Notes under the pieces: generated by a model
Seen by the model: only the letters and a program-made list of their open reading frames with translations
Told to the model about the DNA's origin: nothing
The model's database searches: none
In this document: piece after piece, positions 35,234-48,292 of the stretch
Numbering within the stretch: the stretch's first letter is position 1
How the letters are laid out: the number at the start of each line of letters is the position of its first letter
NCBI GenBank assembly: GCA_023897205.1
Contig: JAHWDD010000007.1
Span: forward strand, 248,001 to 312,000
Length of the DNA: 64,000 nucleotides
Source: Exophiala sp. HKRS030
Taxonomy: Eukaryota > Ascomycota > Eurotiomycetes > Chaetothyriales > Herpotrichiellaceae
Direction: 5' to 3'
Made by a program: the position numbers and the translations under genes

Positions 35234-36513
35234 GACTTTTTATTTCTCGGGGTTGGCGGAGGACATGGCGATTTTTTTTGGTCGACTGGGTTTCTCTAAC
35301 GCCGAAGCACAGTCGTCGCGTGCGGCCCCTTTCGCACGAGTTGAGAGAGGGACGATACTACAACAAATAGATTGCACCAAAGTATGACGTTGAAGAAATG
35401 GACGAGCGCAGCAACCTTTTCTTTCTTGTCTTGGAGTGGGTACATGATATCGAGTGTTTCATCGCTGTTGGGTTGTTTGTGCACGTTTCAAAGTGTGTTT
35501 TGATCTTTCTGCGTCGAGGCGTTGGGCTTGCTGAGATCTTTTGGGGGAGGGGGGTTTTCAGGCGCCAGCAGCAAAACGCCACGAAGCCCGGCAGGGCCGT
35601 GGTGTGAGATCCATACCAACGTACCTAGGTAAGTAGCTCAGTACCTTGAGTAGCCAGGTAGTCGAATTGCACAAGAGTCGAAACGACGACAACGGAGTAC
35701 AGTACCCTACGGGCACCTGTATGGGATCAACATGAGTGTGTTGCGGAGTGTTCAGGTATGGACCGATCGTCACCCAAGCTGACCTGTGGTGAAGACCTAG
35801 GGTACCTAGACATCTTGAAGATTTTGTTTCGAATTGTCTCTGCGCTACTGTTGACACGCTATTTTTTGGTTTGGTAAAAAAGAGGAACAAGGATTGGAAG
35901 CATCAAAGTGATATTTTTCCCGGTGGTGTCAACGTGCCACGCACACACACATCTCTCCACGTAAGACAGACCTCACAACTTCTGCGGAAAAAAGGAACAA
36001 AGAAGGAAGAGTAAGGACGACGCCACAGGTATACACCTAGGTACAAGCAGTGGCGGCAATGGCAACGTAACATAGTAACTCCGTCTGCACCAGGCACTTT
36101 GTCATCATGATCGTAGACGATAAAAAAGAGACCAGCACGAGCACGCTCTGTCTGGCAAAAGCAAGGGGAAAAGAGCCGCCCTCCTCACTGGAACCCCTTT
36201 TGCGTTGATACCCATCCAGGGATTCTCTGCCGTACAATTGAGTGGCGGAGATCCTCGTCCAAGTAAGTCAGCAAAATCTCGTGTGGAATGCTTGTGGTCG
36301 ATCGCACAAAAAAGGCCGCAATTGCTCCAACTTCTCGTTTCCTGCGATTCTCATCGGGGGTTGTGTAATGTCGTGATTTGATGTAATGGAAGAAATGTCG
36401 GCCGATGATGGATTTTTGGTCGGTTGTCGCTCGCCAGGTTCGAGATTAATCATCTGAAGATTTCGCCGTGAATGAAAAGAGAATATATTCTTTTCCCCAT
36501 AGCACTCCCAAAT
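35234..36513. other. Convergent intergenic region with palindromic words
   Basis: 1.28 kb between the ypt7 and G-beta stop codons. It contains a TACCTAGGTA palindrome at 35622-35631, related words at about 35810 and 36033, and a CGGAGTAC word at about 35693. No gene is recognisable; small ORFs have no similarity I can name. Confidence 0.6.
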
Positions 36514-37799
36514 TTACCAAGCCCAGATTTTGAGCTACGGAATGAATGTCAGCGAAGGTGGACTTTGCGGTGACGAGGTCACGATGGGACTTACGAGAGA
36601 ATCCCAGGATCCAGTACATAGACTGATGCCATCGTTGCTTACACCAAGACAGCTAACTCGGTTTTCATGGCCATTGAGAGAGCCCACTTTATCACCACGA
36701 AGTGTATCCCAAACCTACCAGGAAGATCAGTATGCTTCGAGTATGGAGATGTCATGGTACAAACCTTGCATTCAAAGTCGTCGTAACCCGCAAAGAGCAA
36801 ACGACCGGACACGGAGAAAGCGACCGAGGTGATGCCGCAGAGCACTTGCTCATTCTGTAAGGGTGTCAGTAAATCTCTAGTCGTGGCAAGTCGGCACACG
36901 TACCTGATAAGACATCAACTCGCGATCTGCACGGATGTCGAAAAGCCTGCAGGAAGCGTCGTCGGAACCAGTGCCAAAGGCATTACCGTCTGGGAAAAAT
37001 TGAATGGCATTGATATCCGATTCGTGTCCAGCGAATGTCTGTACAGCCTTTCCTGTCCGAACGTCCCAAAGCTTTGCGAAGGCATCGCAGGCCCCAGAGA
37101 CAAAAACATTCGCATTGGTTGGGTTTATACTGATGCTCATCACATCGCCCAGATGATCTGCAAACTCGGTCACCTTGGAACCTGTCTCGATATCCCACAG
37201 CATGCAGGTCATGTCTCCCGAAGAGGTGATGATTTTTCGGTCATTGACAAACCGACAGCATGACAGGTACCCTGAGTGCCCAGACAGTTCGCGAGCAACA
37301 CGGGTGGGGCCTTCTCTTGTTGAAAGATTATAGATTGAACAGATGTTGTCAAGGCCACCACAAGCAACATAGTTTCCACTAGGTGCATATGCGCAGGTCA
37401 TGACCCACGATGAACGCAGGGGAATAGCGTGGACCTTGTTGGTTGTATAGGCATCCCATATGATCAATTTACCATCTTGAGAGGCCGACACGAGATGTCG
37501 CCTGTCTGTAGACCAGTGCATGGCATATATTTTGGCCAGATGCCCCTTGAGATTCCTTCGCGGTTTCATGCCTATTCGTGGGAGTGGTTCGGTATTGTTC
37601 ATGGCGACTTGTCGCACTGATTGATAGCAAGTATTAGCAGTCAGGTCCAACATATAGCCCTGGCCAGCCCAATCGACTCACAACTGGTGTCGGCCAAATC
37701 ATCCTTCTTGCGCTTGATACGGTCTTTGAGCCCTTCAGCTTCTCTCCGTGCAGCCGTGATTTTGGCCTGCATCTGCTCTCCCGTCAAATCGTTCGACAT
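36514..37799 (-). CDS. Heterotrimeric G-protein beta subunit (SfaD/Gpb1-like)
   Basis: The five exons are 37799-37682, 37616-36904, 36854-36765, 36714-36595 and 36534-36514, giving 353 aa, the usual size. The first exon encodes the coiled-coil N-terminus that binds G-gamma ([20 protein letters not shown]). Seven WD40 blades follow, including [50 protein letters not shown] and [17 protein letters not shown]. The last exon has only 21 bases and encodes LKIWAW and the stop, the canonical G-beta C-terminus. With G-alpha and G-gamma it transmits receptor signals controlling growth, sporulation and mating at the plasma membrane. A phosducin-like protein, a dedicated G-beta chaperone, is encoded at 59.6-60.6 kb. 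Confidence 0.97.
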
Positions 37800-40218
37800 G
37801 ATGTCGGTTGGATGGCCCTGATCGGACCACTTCGAATGAAAAGGCACAAATATTGCACCAGGCGTATTCGACGAGCTCCAGGGGTGTGCGCAAGGTAGAA
37901 AACGATCTCGTCGCGGTGTGCAAGCGATAGTCAGGAGTGCGGCGCGGAAGAAGCAGCTCGGGGGTTGGAGGAATCAGGGATGGAGAGACTGGCGCGGTCA
38001 CGTAGACCTCAATCAGAGAGACTTTGTCGCAGCAGAGAGGGCAAAGTGGCGAGGAAGGTTAGAGGGCGATGGCGATGTGCCGCAGGTCGAGCGAAGACGC
38101 TGCGTGAGATAGGGTGGTGGTGGTGAGGTTGGATCAAGAACAGACACAGACGCACCTTTGGGAAGGTAGTTTGGATGGCAGGTCGGGGTGCTAGTAGTAC
38201 AGGTCTGTGGGCTTTCTGTCTCTGCGGTGCAGCAGCTAAAACCAAAGGTTGCCAGTAGTTTGTAATTCCATTCGCAGTTGAGATTCCAGTAATGGGGTCA
38301 CTCCCCGGCGGGTCATCTGGGCCGCGGGAGGCAACACTAGAAGGCAGATCAAGCCCCCCGGTTGCTGCTATTGGCAAAATCTGACGAGGGCTCGTACGTA
38401 CAATACCCAAGACCTAAGCGTACGAGTACTGTAGGCAGATGTGAGTACTGCTGTCGGTCATGTCAAACAACTGCTACGGGGTTAAAAAACTCTGGTCGCG
38501 GCATTGGCGGAGACTATCTGGCTACGTCTTTTCCACCGTTGATCTGACTACCTCTACATTGTCGCAAACCACGAACGGCGAAGAAAGGGCCCCTCCAAAA
38601 TTACTGTGGTCATTCTGCACATACAAGTACCTAGGTAGAGCTTGGGCGAGGCGATACGGAGCATATACTCCGTACTCCATGAGAGTAATGGCTAGTCAAT
38701 GGTCAGACCATCCCGAGTGAAAAGGGAGGAACAAACGAGGTTCTTCCGCCGACAAAGATCCATTCCCGGGTTCGCTTACAGCCCAACGGCCTGTCAATCG
38801 CAGGAAAAAGCACCAGGGAGGGGGCGGGCCTGCGTCGAGAAATGCATGAAAGAGGCTTGCCCGGGTGTTCACGCAAGCAAGTGCCAGGATATAAGACAGT
38901 GACAGAAGAGAAATTGGCCCGGTCGCATCTAACCGTGACTAAACACCAGCCGGTGCGACGGACTGACGGTAAAGCCATCTAGCATCTGCACCTCCCTGGC
39001 AGATACATTAGTTGCAGCATCTCGAGACGGAGTATCCGTATGATCCTTGGGAGATCATCATATATGGATAAGTTAGGTAGCATTCAAAAATAATAAAAAG
39101 CAATTCGTACACCCGACTCACACGGGTGACATATGGAATGGTGGGCAAGTCACTACTTACTACCGAGTACTACCTAGGGAGGAATCTACTGTAGGTACTC
39201 CGTACTCCCTCCGTACCTTACCTAGGTAAACGAGCGTTCCCTCCAAAGATCTCATCGTGTACAGAACATTTCCCCACAAGTTCCTTGACAAGATTACTCG
39301 TTTCTAATCAGCACGCGCAGTAATCTCATGCTAGATTGCCAGGCAAGTCTTTGTGATTTCGGTCTCGCCAAAGTATGAGACTAGCAGACACGCCGTCCAC
39401 CTCACGCCTATTGATCACCCCTTTCTGCTGCGAACTGCGGAGAATTTCAGCACGTGGATGTCCAGTCTCTATTTCAAGGCCTTTGCTTGTGCTGTTACAA
39501 GTATCATGGTCCCTACGCCTGTTGCTGAAGAAGTGGTTTTTCTCGCGCTGCTGTCAATCATCAATCAACAGATCTACATAACACGATAGTGTCAAAAAGA
39601 AGAGTGGGACCGTGCTGGGTATTCCCTGTCTGCGAAGTCCCGCTCCTTGTGCCGCCATATCAAAACTCGTCCCACCCTCTCCAAATCAGCTCAGGGCCGG
39701 CAGTACTGCTAGCGAGGCTTCGCTAATTCCAGACTGTGAACGGAGTACGAAGGATAACCGTCAAAGTTTGATATAAGACGTCGAACGGTCTGGCCCTAGA
39801 TCCGGAGTACGCGGTCTTCCAAAGGTTAAGGACTCAAAAATGATACTTCCTGATCAAACATTTCTATTTGTTCCAAGACAGACCATCACATCAGTGACAT
39901 GGGGATGTGCTTGGTTCGTTTCTTCCGTGTCCTTGCTTGATAGCACTCATAGCCCAGCAAGTGTTCGGGTCAGCTTGTATTGGTGCGCCGAGGTTCGGGT
40001 AGTCGAAGCATCGTTGGAGAACACCCTGCCAAGCCTTACCGGGTTATCCAGATATTGTATGTAGGTAAACTGTACGGAGACTCCGTGACTACCGGTCAGA
40101 ACAGCACTAGTCAGACCTCCCTTCCATGATGATCATGCTGTCAGTTGCACCTCTCTTCTGGTACTTTTGATCGCTTCGTTGACCCTACGTACATCAAACT
40201 TCAACGAAGGTCTGAGTT
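37800..40218. other. Long intergenic region, G-beta(-) and DUF423(+) promoters
   Basis: 2.4 kb without a supportable gene. It is dense in short palindromic words: TACCTAGGTA at 38628-38637 and 39219-39228, and TACTCCGTA at 38666-38674 and 39196-39204, plus several related ones to about 40090. Confidence 0.6.
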
Positions 40219-40673
40219 ATGTTTTGGACACTTGGTTGCCTCTACGGAGCCTCATCCGTTATGCTCGGTGCGTTCGGGGCTCACGGCTTGAAGAAACGCA
40301 TTGCCGATCCCCAAAGAATTGCAAACTGGTCTACAGCAGCTCATTATCAGGTACTTCATCTATACTCGTCGTTCATGCTCTCCCTTGCTTGCCACTGGGA
40401 GATGATCCATCTTGGTCACAGTTCTGACTTGGTCTGTTGTAGTTGGTTCACAGCGGAGTTGTGCTCCTTGCAACAAGCGTTGCACCGAAGAACAAAATTG
40501 CAGCATCTCTCTTCGTTGCTGGAATGACAATGTTTAGTGGAAGCATCTATCTCCTGGTCCTTGATCCGCAACGCTTCAAGGTTCTCGGTCCAGTAACGCC
40601 GTTGGGCGGGATGTGCTTGATTGCCGGATGGGCAGCTCTAGCTTTTGGTAGCAAAGGCAGACTGATTCGATAG
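40219..40673 (+). CDS. DUF423/TMEM256-like small membrane protein
   Basis: Exons are 40219-40350 and 40443-40673 (120 aa); the splice joins STAAHYQ to LVHSGVVLLAT. The conserved DUF423 features are visible: GAFGAHGLKKRI near the N-terminus, AAHYQLVHS, and the final PLGGMCLIAGWAALAF helix. About four transmembrane helices can be drawn. The family is widespread in bacteria, fungi and animals (TMEM256) but has no established function; mitochondrial location is reported for some eukaryotic members and is only a guess here. Confidence 0.88.
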
Positions 40674-43043
40674 AGGCATTGTTCTTAAATCGCCTCTCGA
40701 TGTATTAATAGCTCAGGATGGTTGAGCACGCACTCTCTCCACTTATACAACAAAATTTGAGAAAGCATTGAATCGTGGTAACTGAGGACGTCTGGGATCA
40801 ACTCCATTCATCGACGTGACAGAGGCTTCTACCCAGGGATTCGACATGATCGTTGCCGTCAGATACGGTTGAAGAGTCCCGAGCAGCTGAATCTAACCTA
40901 TAGAACTGCTCCTCAGCAATACTGGGCATTTTCAACTGCTACAGTGGTGCAGGCTTTCTTCGACAATAACCTTGTATGAGTGAACAGCCTCCTGAGAAAG
41001 GCATATGCAGGTCTATTCCGTCTCATGGTCCACAGGCGAAGGGACAATGGCCATTGGTTCCGTAGCCGCTGTTCGATCAATGATCAAGCTTGTACGGATA
41101 TGTTGCGTGGCTTAATGAGGACACAGCAAAAATAGCAGGGCCTGCCTGCACATCTAGCGGGGATTCGTGTCATCAAACTACACCGTAGATCATTCGCTGT
41201 GAGTACCAAACAGCAAACTACAGATGACTTGGACGCAATTGCTCAGGTCGTGCGAGTTGAACTTGATCAGACAATGAAACGGGGTCTAGAGCTGCCTCTA
41301 ATCTCGATATAAAGCAAAGTTCAAGAGATGGCCGCAAAAGAAGTACGACTTTCACTTCGCAGTCCTCAAAAGAGGTGTTCTGGCTTTAGCGTCACTTGAC
41401 GCGAAGGCAAAGTGCAGCTACGAGCAAGTGGAATAGATAAAACACGCATCACAGTCTCTAAGAAGAACTGTAGTACTCCATACAGTACTCTGTAGATCAC
41501 TCTGGAAGTGATTCGCAGTAGCCAACCTCAAATTCCCACTTGGCGAGTGGCGTGGAGTTTGCCACCACTGAAGCGACGAGTGTACTGTAAGTTATTAGTA
41601 CTCCGTCCCGGCTGGCCAGAACCATGGTATTATGATTGTGAACTGAGGATTGGGGGCGGTCGCCGTGGCTCTGGAACGCCCTTATTAGGCTTGAATTCAT
41701 TAGGCGGTCGGCTGCATTACTAATGTCTAGTTGGGCGAAAGCCTCTCTCAACTCACTCTCTTATCTCAGACTCGTCTGACTTATAGGTCTTGGAATTGCG
41801 AGGCAAAGGTGAGGCATCAATGTAGGGGAATTGCACGGTGATCATGTAGCAGCAAGGGACTTCTTGCAAACATAAATGATAGTGAGAACGAGTGTCTGTC
41901 TCAGTCTAACAAAACATCAAGAGCGCTATGCTTTGATCCGAGTCAAGAGCTCAAGATGCATCATCGTCAACAGCTTGAGACGATGACTCCATTGCAAAGC
42001 CATTGTGTAGATGCACTTGATGCCATCGAATGTTGCGCACGTTTGAGAAAAGCTACATTGCGCGATATGATTACCGACATGGTACGAGCACGCACATCAT
42101 GAAGCATACGACGATCACAGATGAAGTGCAAAGAGTTCGATCAATGAACCCTTCAAGGGACGAGACTCGAGTCCGGCGGGCTTTGACTAGGTGGCTTAAG
42201 GTCTGTGTTATAGGCTGGTTTGGCTAAAGGCAAAAGCCCTGCTGTCGAAAGGCGAAGAAATTGCGGTTAGCGAGTATTTTAGTGGCCAGCAAAGGCCTGT
42301 CAATGCCTGCGCCGCCGCCGCTGCAACTTCAAACACAACCGTCGAACAGCCTCCTCATCTCTTCCCTAACACCATCATTCTTCTCTTCGCCCTTCAGCCA
42401 CCTCTATTATCATCCTCACCATCAACCCCTTCCGCATTTTGATCGAAGCTGTCGAGTGCCTTTGTTTGCTCGCCGCATCTGCATCTCCGCTACCGAGTTT
42501 TTTCCTCGACCGCACCTACTCGACTTTCCAATTCTCGTTTCTGCTGCCGTCTGCCCCAGCCCTCAACCTCTCTCCCGCGCGTCTTCGACTCGACCCTCCA
42601 CGCTCCTTACGAATCCATTTTCTCTGTACGAAGTACAGGTTTAACATATCTGCCTCCTCAGCGATTGACGACGAACAAGCCCTTCCGTCTGAACCACGAC
42701 TTTCTTTCGTTACCGCGCACAGGCTGGTCAGGATACCCCCAATCCAGGGGATCTCCGTACATTGCGGACCTTGGCCGGGCCCCGTTCAAATCATTCTTGC
42801 TACGACAGAGCAATCGTGTCACTTGATGGCTGCTTGCTCCTTTCCACACTGTATGCTGTAGCGTGCATACCTCAAGTCGAACTCTAGACTCTTTCGCTGT
42901 CTGTCATATTTCATAGGGGGTGTTCAAGTGGTACGACCTTTGCATTGTCCAATCCAAGCCTCACATTTGGCAACATATCCGGAGCTCGTCACATATTCGT
43001 TGAACATCAATTGCATGAAACAAAAACATAGTCGGAAGACAAT
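40674..43043. other. Long intergenic region upstream of samB
   Basis: 2.4 kb without a supportable gene. From about 42300 to 42620 the + strand is markedly C/T-rich and carries overlapping short ORFs, which looks like promoter and long leader sequence for samB. GTACTCC words occur near 41473-41600. Confidence 0.55.
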
Positions 43044-44970
43044 ATGAGAGAGGTCAACTTCAGCATTCCCAATGTCAACAAGGCCTCCGTCCACATTACC
43101 CCCACCCTTTACGACCGCCGAGCTTTGGATTGTACATCAACTCTTCCCCTGATCAACTCCCTGAACCACCTTGCTTACCTTACCACGTCCTCGGCTCGAA
43201 TCAGAGATATCCTCACAGTGGATGGCGGAGTTGAACGTCTAGTATGCATATTAAAGGAGGGTAGGAGCAAGGATGAAATGCACATGTGGAAGTGGAACCT
43301 TGCGTTCCAGTGCATTGTCAACATAGGCGTTCGAGGTTCAGAGGTTGTCCGCACCCGCGTTGTGGAAGCAGACATGGTACCTGTGATTGCCACTATTCTA
43401 TGGGACTACATACTGGTGATTGAAATGGAAAAAGCAAAGGTTGACGCAGAGCAAGAAAAGCGCAACGGCTCGAAGCACGGTGGCAGTTCCAGATCAAGAG
43501 CGTCTCGTGAGCTTGCGCAAGACCCTCTCTCCAGGACATCTTTTCTCGAGCATATGAATGCTGCGGCTGATCAACGGTCCACCCGTCGGCAAGCACCTCC
43601 GCCTTCACTCGATCTACCGCAGTCGTTTTCTCAATCTTTCGGAGCCACAGAGACAGGCCCTGCTGGTGGTAACGCCGTCTCTCCTGGGGTCTTCACCTCA
43701 CCCCCTGAACGCACTGTTTTCCCACGCCGCGACTTCCACCATCATGCCCGAGGCCAGGACAGCAGGGGATCCTTCCACCGCCCCATGAACATCCAACCAC
43801 CCGCAACTGCCGTTCCTGCTATGGACGCATCCGATGGTTTTTCACTTCGTCCCGTACGTGAAGTCGATCGGTTACCATCGATGCTCCCAGCCTTAAATAC
43901 CGGTGTGACTTCCCATCCAGACTCTCCCACCACTCCCTCGGCGCCTATTTCCCGTGGGCCGTTATCTCCAGCCGGCCGCCGCATACGCAGACCTTCTATT
44001 CGCCATCAAAACAGCACCTCGGCTGATCCTGACGACGTTATGCTGGACGATGTAGCGGCTCCCGGCGAGGATCTACTAGACGCCGATGGTCATCCTGCAG
44101 GACAGAGCAGAGCGCAAACCCGAGATCCCAGCCCACATGACCCTGAGGACCTGCCAGAACGACAACCTCTGAGCCTAACTATTCCCCCTCAGCAGCTTCA
44201 AGATATCGACAATGTTGATATTGCTCAGCAAACACCAACTGTTGCAGGCATGACCAATCCACTTGGTCCTGCAGCCCATGAACCGATCGGAGCATCACCT
44301 ATACCCCCTCCGCCCGCCACTGCCGCTTCTCCAGCCATACCCTTGAATGCATATCCTAATTTCTTCCTGAGAACCGCTACTGCCACAGCTTCAACAACTG
44401 CGTTGATGCCACGAGACGAGGATGTTTTGATGGGCTTGCAATTACTTGCTTACATCTCGAAATATTGCTACCTTCGCCATTACTTCCAGAAAACCCATCT
44501 CGTCCCCAGGTTGCGGATCGATAGAGAGGTAGAGAAGATCTACGGTCCTATGCGTGGATGTCCCCTCTTGCCAGAGCCAACCGAGGACGAAGAGGAAGAA
44601 TTTCTTCAACCTGATGACTACAATATATTTCCGTTGGTTGAGAAGTTCACCGTCCGCCACCACTCCAAGGATATGCAATACTGGGCATGCGTAGTTATGC
44701 GCAATTTGTGCAGAAAGGACGATGCTAGGGGGGGCATTCGACAGTGCGCCAACTATCAATGCGGCAAGTGGGAGGAATATACACGCCAGTTCGCAAAGTG
44801 CAGACGTTGTCGGCGAACTAAGTACTGCAGCAAGGTATGTTTCTCAGCCTTTGCATCAGACATGAGGCACAGCTAACCGTCATCAGGAATGCCAACGCGA
44901 ATCGTGGAGCATGCACCGGCACTGGTGCCACCTGGAAAACGTTTACCTCAGCCGCCGAGCGAACCCTTGA
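43044..44970 (+). CDS. samB: MYND-type zinc finger protein SamB (Mub1-like)
   Basis: Exons are 43044-44834 and 44887-44970 (624 aa). The N-terminus MREVNFSIPNVNKASVHITP and the following armadillo-like block (to about residue 135) are strongly conserved in SamB/Mub1 proteins. The centre (about 140-450) is Pro/Ser-rich and probably disordered. The intron splits the MYND finger, which reads CRRCRRTKYCSKECQRESWS and then MHRHWC near the C-terminus. SamB affects polarity and asexual development in Aspergillus; yeast Mub1 works with the ubiquitin ligase Ubr2 to degrade Rpn4. Whether this protein has the same partner is inferred. The start gives a family-typical N-terminus. Confidence 0.93.
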
Positions 44971-45838
44971 ACCGGAATAAAATGCATAGCCATGGAGTAT
45001 TGATGAATTAGTATTGTCAGGCGTTGCGGAAACTTTAGGTATCTATCAGTCAGGGGTTTTGGGTTTTCATTGTGGAAAAAAAAGGACAGAACACGGCACC
45101 TACTACGAATTGATGTATAGCGCATAGTGTTATTGGATGAAGTTCGATGGCCCCTCGAGGTACATATTATCGCCGTACAGGGTGGATGACGGCTCATGAG
45201 GCTACGGGTGGCGAAGGTGTTTTGGATTGTTGACCTTCGAGAGTTGCTTTGTGCTAGGGCCGCCTTGATCCTGATATGTCGCTATTGATTGTTATTGACA
45301 CAGATGTGTAATATGACGATGTCACCGCTGCACAATAATGAGAAGAGTTCACTATCACACTATACCTTTTAGATGACCTGCTTCTTGTGATTGTGTTGGG
45401 AGAGGTCCATTTGGTCGTGGATCACACGGAACTTGTCGGCTGTCTGTAGAGGCGTTGGCTATGGAGTGGTTCAGATGCTCTTGTCCAAAGAGCAAGGCTG
45501 TGTGGCAGCCTTGTATGCTGTCAAGCACGGCCCCTGCATCGGCTCAGTTTAAGACGTGGATGGTGCCCGCGTTCTCCATGCCAGACTTGGCACCACTGAA
45601 TGTCCAGGCGCGTAACCCACCTCGAATTTCATGTACGGGTGCCAGGCGTGCGCAGTCAACACATCAGTTGTAGGTCTCTCAAAAGTCCAAGAGAGGTCGA
45701 TTGCACCTGCGCTCATCCGCTCACTTGTGCGTGCTTGCCCTTGTATACCTTTCCTCCTTTCACCGCGACCTCTGCTTCCTCGCCTCTTTCTCTTCTTAGC
45801 TTCTCATCCATCTTCTTCCGTCTCCATTAGCGTTCACC
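44971..45838. other. Intergenic region, samB to mkt1
   Basis: 868 bases with an AATAAA hexamer at 44976-44981 immediately after the samB stop and a strongly pyrimidine-rich tract at about 45745-45830 before the mkt1 ATG. No gene. Confidence 0.55.
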
Positions 45839-48292
45839 ATGTCAGGTATGGAAATGACACACCCAGCCTTCATTCTCATCTCACATTTCCCTTTAGTCCA
45901 AAAGTTCGATCAATGGGTCAACAAGCATGTTGAGCTTTGTCCTTTGAACATGCTCAAGGATGCCGTCATCGGTGTCGATGCCTCATACTATCTTGACCTC
46001 CGGGTCAACAACGAAGTCGAACCCCTCAAGCACGCCCTCGGCGGCCTTCCGTTTACTCTCAAGAAAGCCATAGAAGACGATATTTCGTTACTCCGTCAAC
46101 ATGGCGTCACTCTTGTCTTCATATTCGACGGTCTCGACTATGTGAACAAGAGTGCCCCAGACTCCCTCTCAGGGGAAAGCAGAAGAGCTCAGGAAGAAGC
46201 ATGGCACGAATATCTGAGCGGGAACAGCAAAGGAACTGTTTCGCATTTCTGCAAGGCTAAGTACCCGATCGATGTCATGACAAGGATGCTGCAGAAGATA
46301 CTGGTGGAAAATAAGATCGAGTTCATGGTTGCACCATACAGCGCTACAGCACAAGTGAGCTCAAACAACTCCGCGTGCAGGGTGTGAATATTGACATGTA
46401 CCAGCTGGCCTATCTTCTCAAACTAGACGATCAGTATATCGATGCTGTAATGGGAAACACAGAGTGCTTCCTCTTTGGCATCGACAGAGTCGTGACTGAT
46501 ATCAACCTCAACAAATCGGCTCTCACACTGATCAGCAAGGCCACTTGTGAAGATCTGCTCAAGGTCACTGGCGATATGCTTCGTGATGCTCAACTCCTGC
46601 TTGGAACTTCTTTCACGCCGACTTTTCCGATTCTGGAGGCGATGACCGGCACAAAATCTACGGGCATTGTGGACGCAATCACCTTACTTAATGGAGCAGG
46701 AAAGTCTGTGATTCAACTCTGCAACTTCCATCGCGATCATCCACAAGTCCAAGCTCTCTCCTATGCGGATAGGTACAAGAAAGCCATCATGACCATAAGG
46801 CACCATGTTATTATGGAGAAAAATGGCGTTGTCGCTCCGCAAAATTTTGACGAGGCGCCTGGAGATGTCCACGAATTTGTCGGGCAAAGACTCCCAGAAG
46901 AGCTGTTTTTCTATATTTCCAAAGGCCTGCTTGGCCCACAAATACCTAATTGGCTGACGTCTGGTGAGATTGTGCTCAGCCTCGCTGGAGGATCCCTAGA
47001 TTCAGAGCCTTATCGCAGACTGATGATTCAACAACTCAACGCCTACCGAACTGAAGCTTTGAAGATCCTGGCCGAATCTCTCAACTACTATTATCAATCC
47101 AGAGTCATCAAAGTCGAATTATGGATCCCTCAGGACACTAGCAGCTTGACAATTGAGCTCAGGAATACTCCAGCTATGAAAGCCAAGCTGGCGGGATGGA
47201 AGGTACGCGAGCCTGCGCTCGAAACGGTGTTTTCTAAGGTCAGCGTGAGTCTAATCGGACATTGTGGTATGATGTATTAGCGACTGACCTGGACAGGGTT
47301 CGAATCTTTTCTTGCCTTGCCTCCGTGCCCTGCATGATGCCCAATTCGCCGAGAAGTCAATTGTCAAAAGCAAGTTAGACTACCCGGCGTTTCGCTCTTT
47401 GAATGAGGTCTTGACGAATTCGGTGTTCCGCTTCCTCCATGTTCGCGGATATGTCGATGATAAGCACAACCTTACCACCTGGGGCAAAGTGTTGGAAACC
47501 GCCTTAGTAGTCTCTGACGAGGAGAGCACAATCATCGGAGTCGAAATGCTTAGACTGGGTCTTTTTACCTCGAATTTTGCCACGGGAACACCCCCTTCCA
47601 AGACCGGTTCGTTTCACCTCATCTTCGCAAGAAAAACTGTGCTAACTTTGGTGGAGACAAGGACTACGAAAAGAAGACCTTTTCCAATCTCATCTCGAAA
47701 ACTGCCTGCTTGGGTAGAATCCGGCATAAAGCTATGGGGTTTGTGGGCCCACTGGATAGAGAAAAACTCACTTTTGCCTGGAAGGTAACTGCAGTGCGCA
47801 CAACCCTACGAGATCTCCTAGAGACAATTATGACAAGCATGTTCCTGAACGGAGAAGTAGAGCGGGAACGCTCAGATTGGGCAGAGCTTAGCCAGAAGTA
47901 CGTATGCCTTATGGGTGCCATAGACTATTCTGACCTCTTGTACAGGCTTCCCTTCATTGATGACCACGGCTCAGGCCTTGGCATAGCAGTCAAGACCTAT
48001 CTCGATGCCTTTGAGGATGACCAAGAGATCACGGAAGCACTGAAAAAGACGATCAAGCAACAGGAGGGAAAGTACAACTGGTTTCACCAATTAAAGAGTG
48101 GAGGGGGCTTGACCAAGAGTCTCGATCAAGCCTGGAAAATTTGGGATGCCGTAAGTTGAAGCGACGAAGAAACATGTCGTATGCAATACCAACCTCAAGC
48201 AGATTTATGCCGCCAGCCAAGTTCCTGGCGTCGAGGTCAAGGAAGCTAAAGTCTTCTCCGAGGCAAATGAATGGCTGGCCATCCGTCGTTGA
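45839..48292 (+). CDS. mkt1: Mkt1-like XPG-domain protein
   Basis: The seven exons are 45839-45845, 45897-46354, 46405-47244, 47297-47606, 47657-47897, 47946-48150 and 48203-48292 (716 aa). The first exon has only seven bases (MS plus one base), giving MSVQKFDQWVNKHVELCPLN. The N-terminal XPG-like fold shows VIGVDASYYLDL and VFIFDG but lacks the full acidic nuclease set, as in yeast Mkt1. The C-terminal Mkt1 region includes KAMGFVGPLDREKLTF and ends EANEWLAIRR. Yeast Mkt1 partners Pbp1 at polysomes and P-bodies and regulates HO and mitochondrial-protein mRNAs; the role here is inferred. Exon joins were chosen for frame and branch points such as GCTAAC. Confidence 0.9.

Noticed and set aside
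38755..38790. GGTTCG-containing stretch checked as a tRNA T-arm
   Set aside because: No matching acceptor, D-arm or anticodon stem could be found around it; the same was true at other GGTTCGA sites in the window.
42261..42861. Overlapping + frames of 127 and 140 codons upstream of samB
   Set aside because: They translate C/T-rich DNA into Pro/Ser/Leu-rich strings, lack conserved content, and are better explained as leader or promoter sequence.
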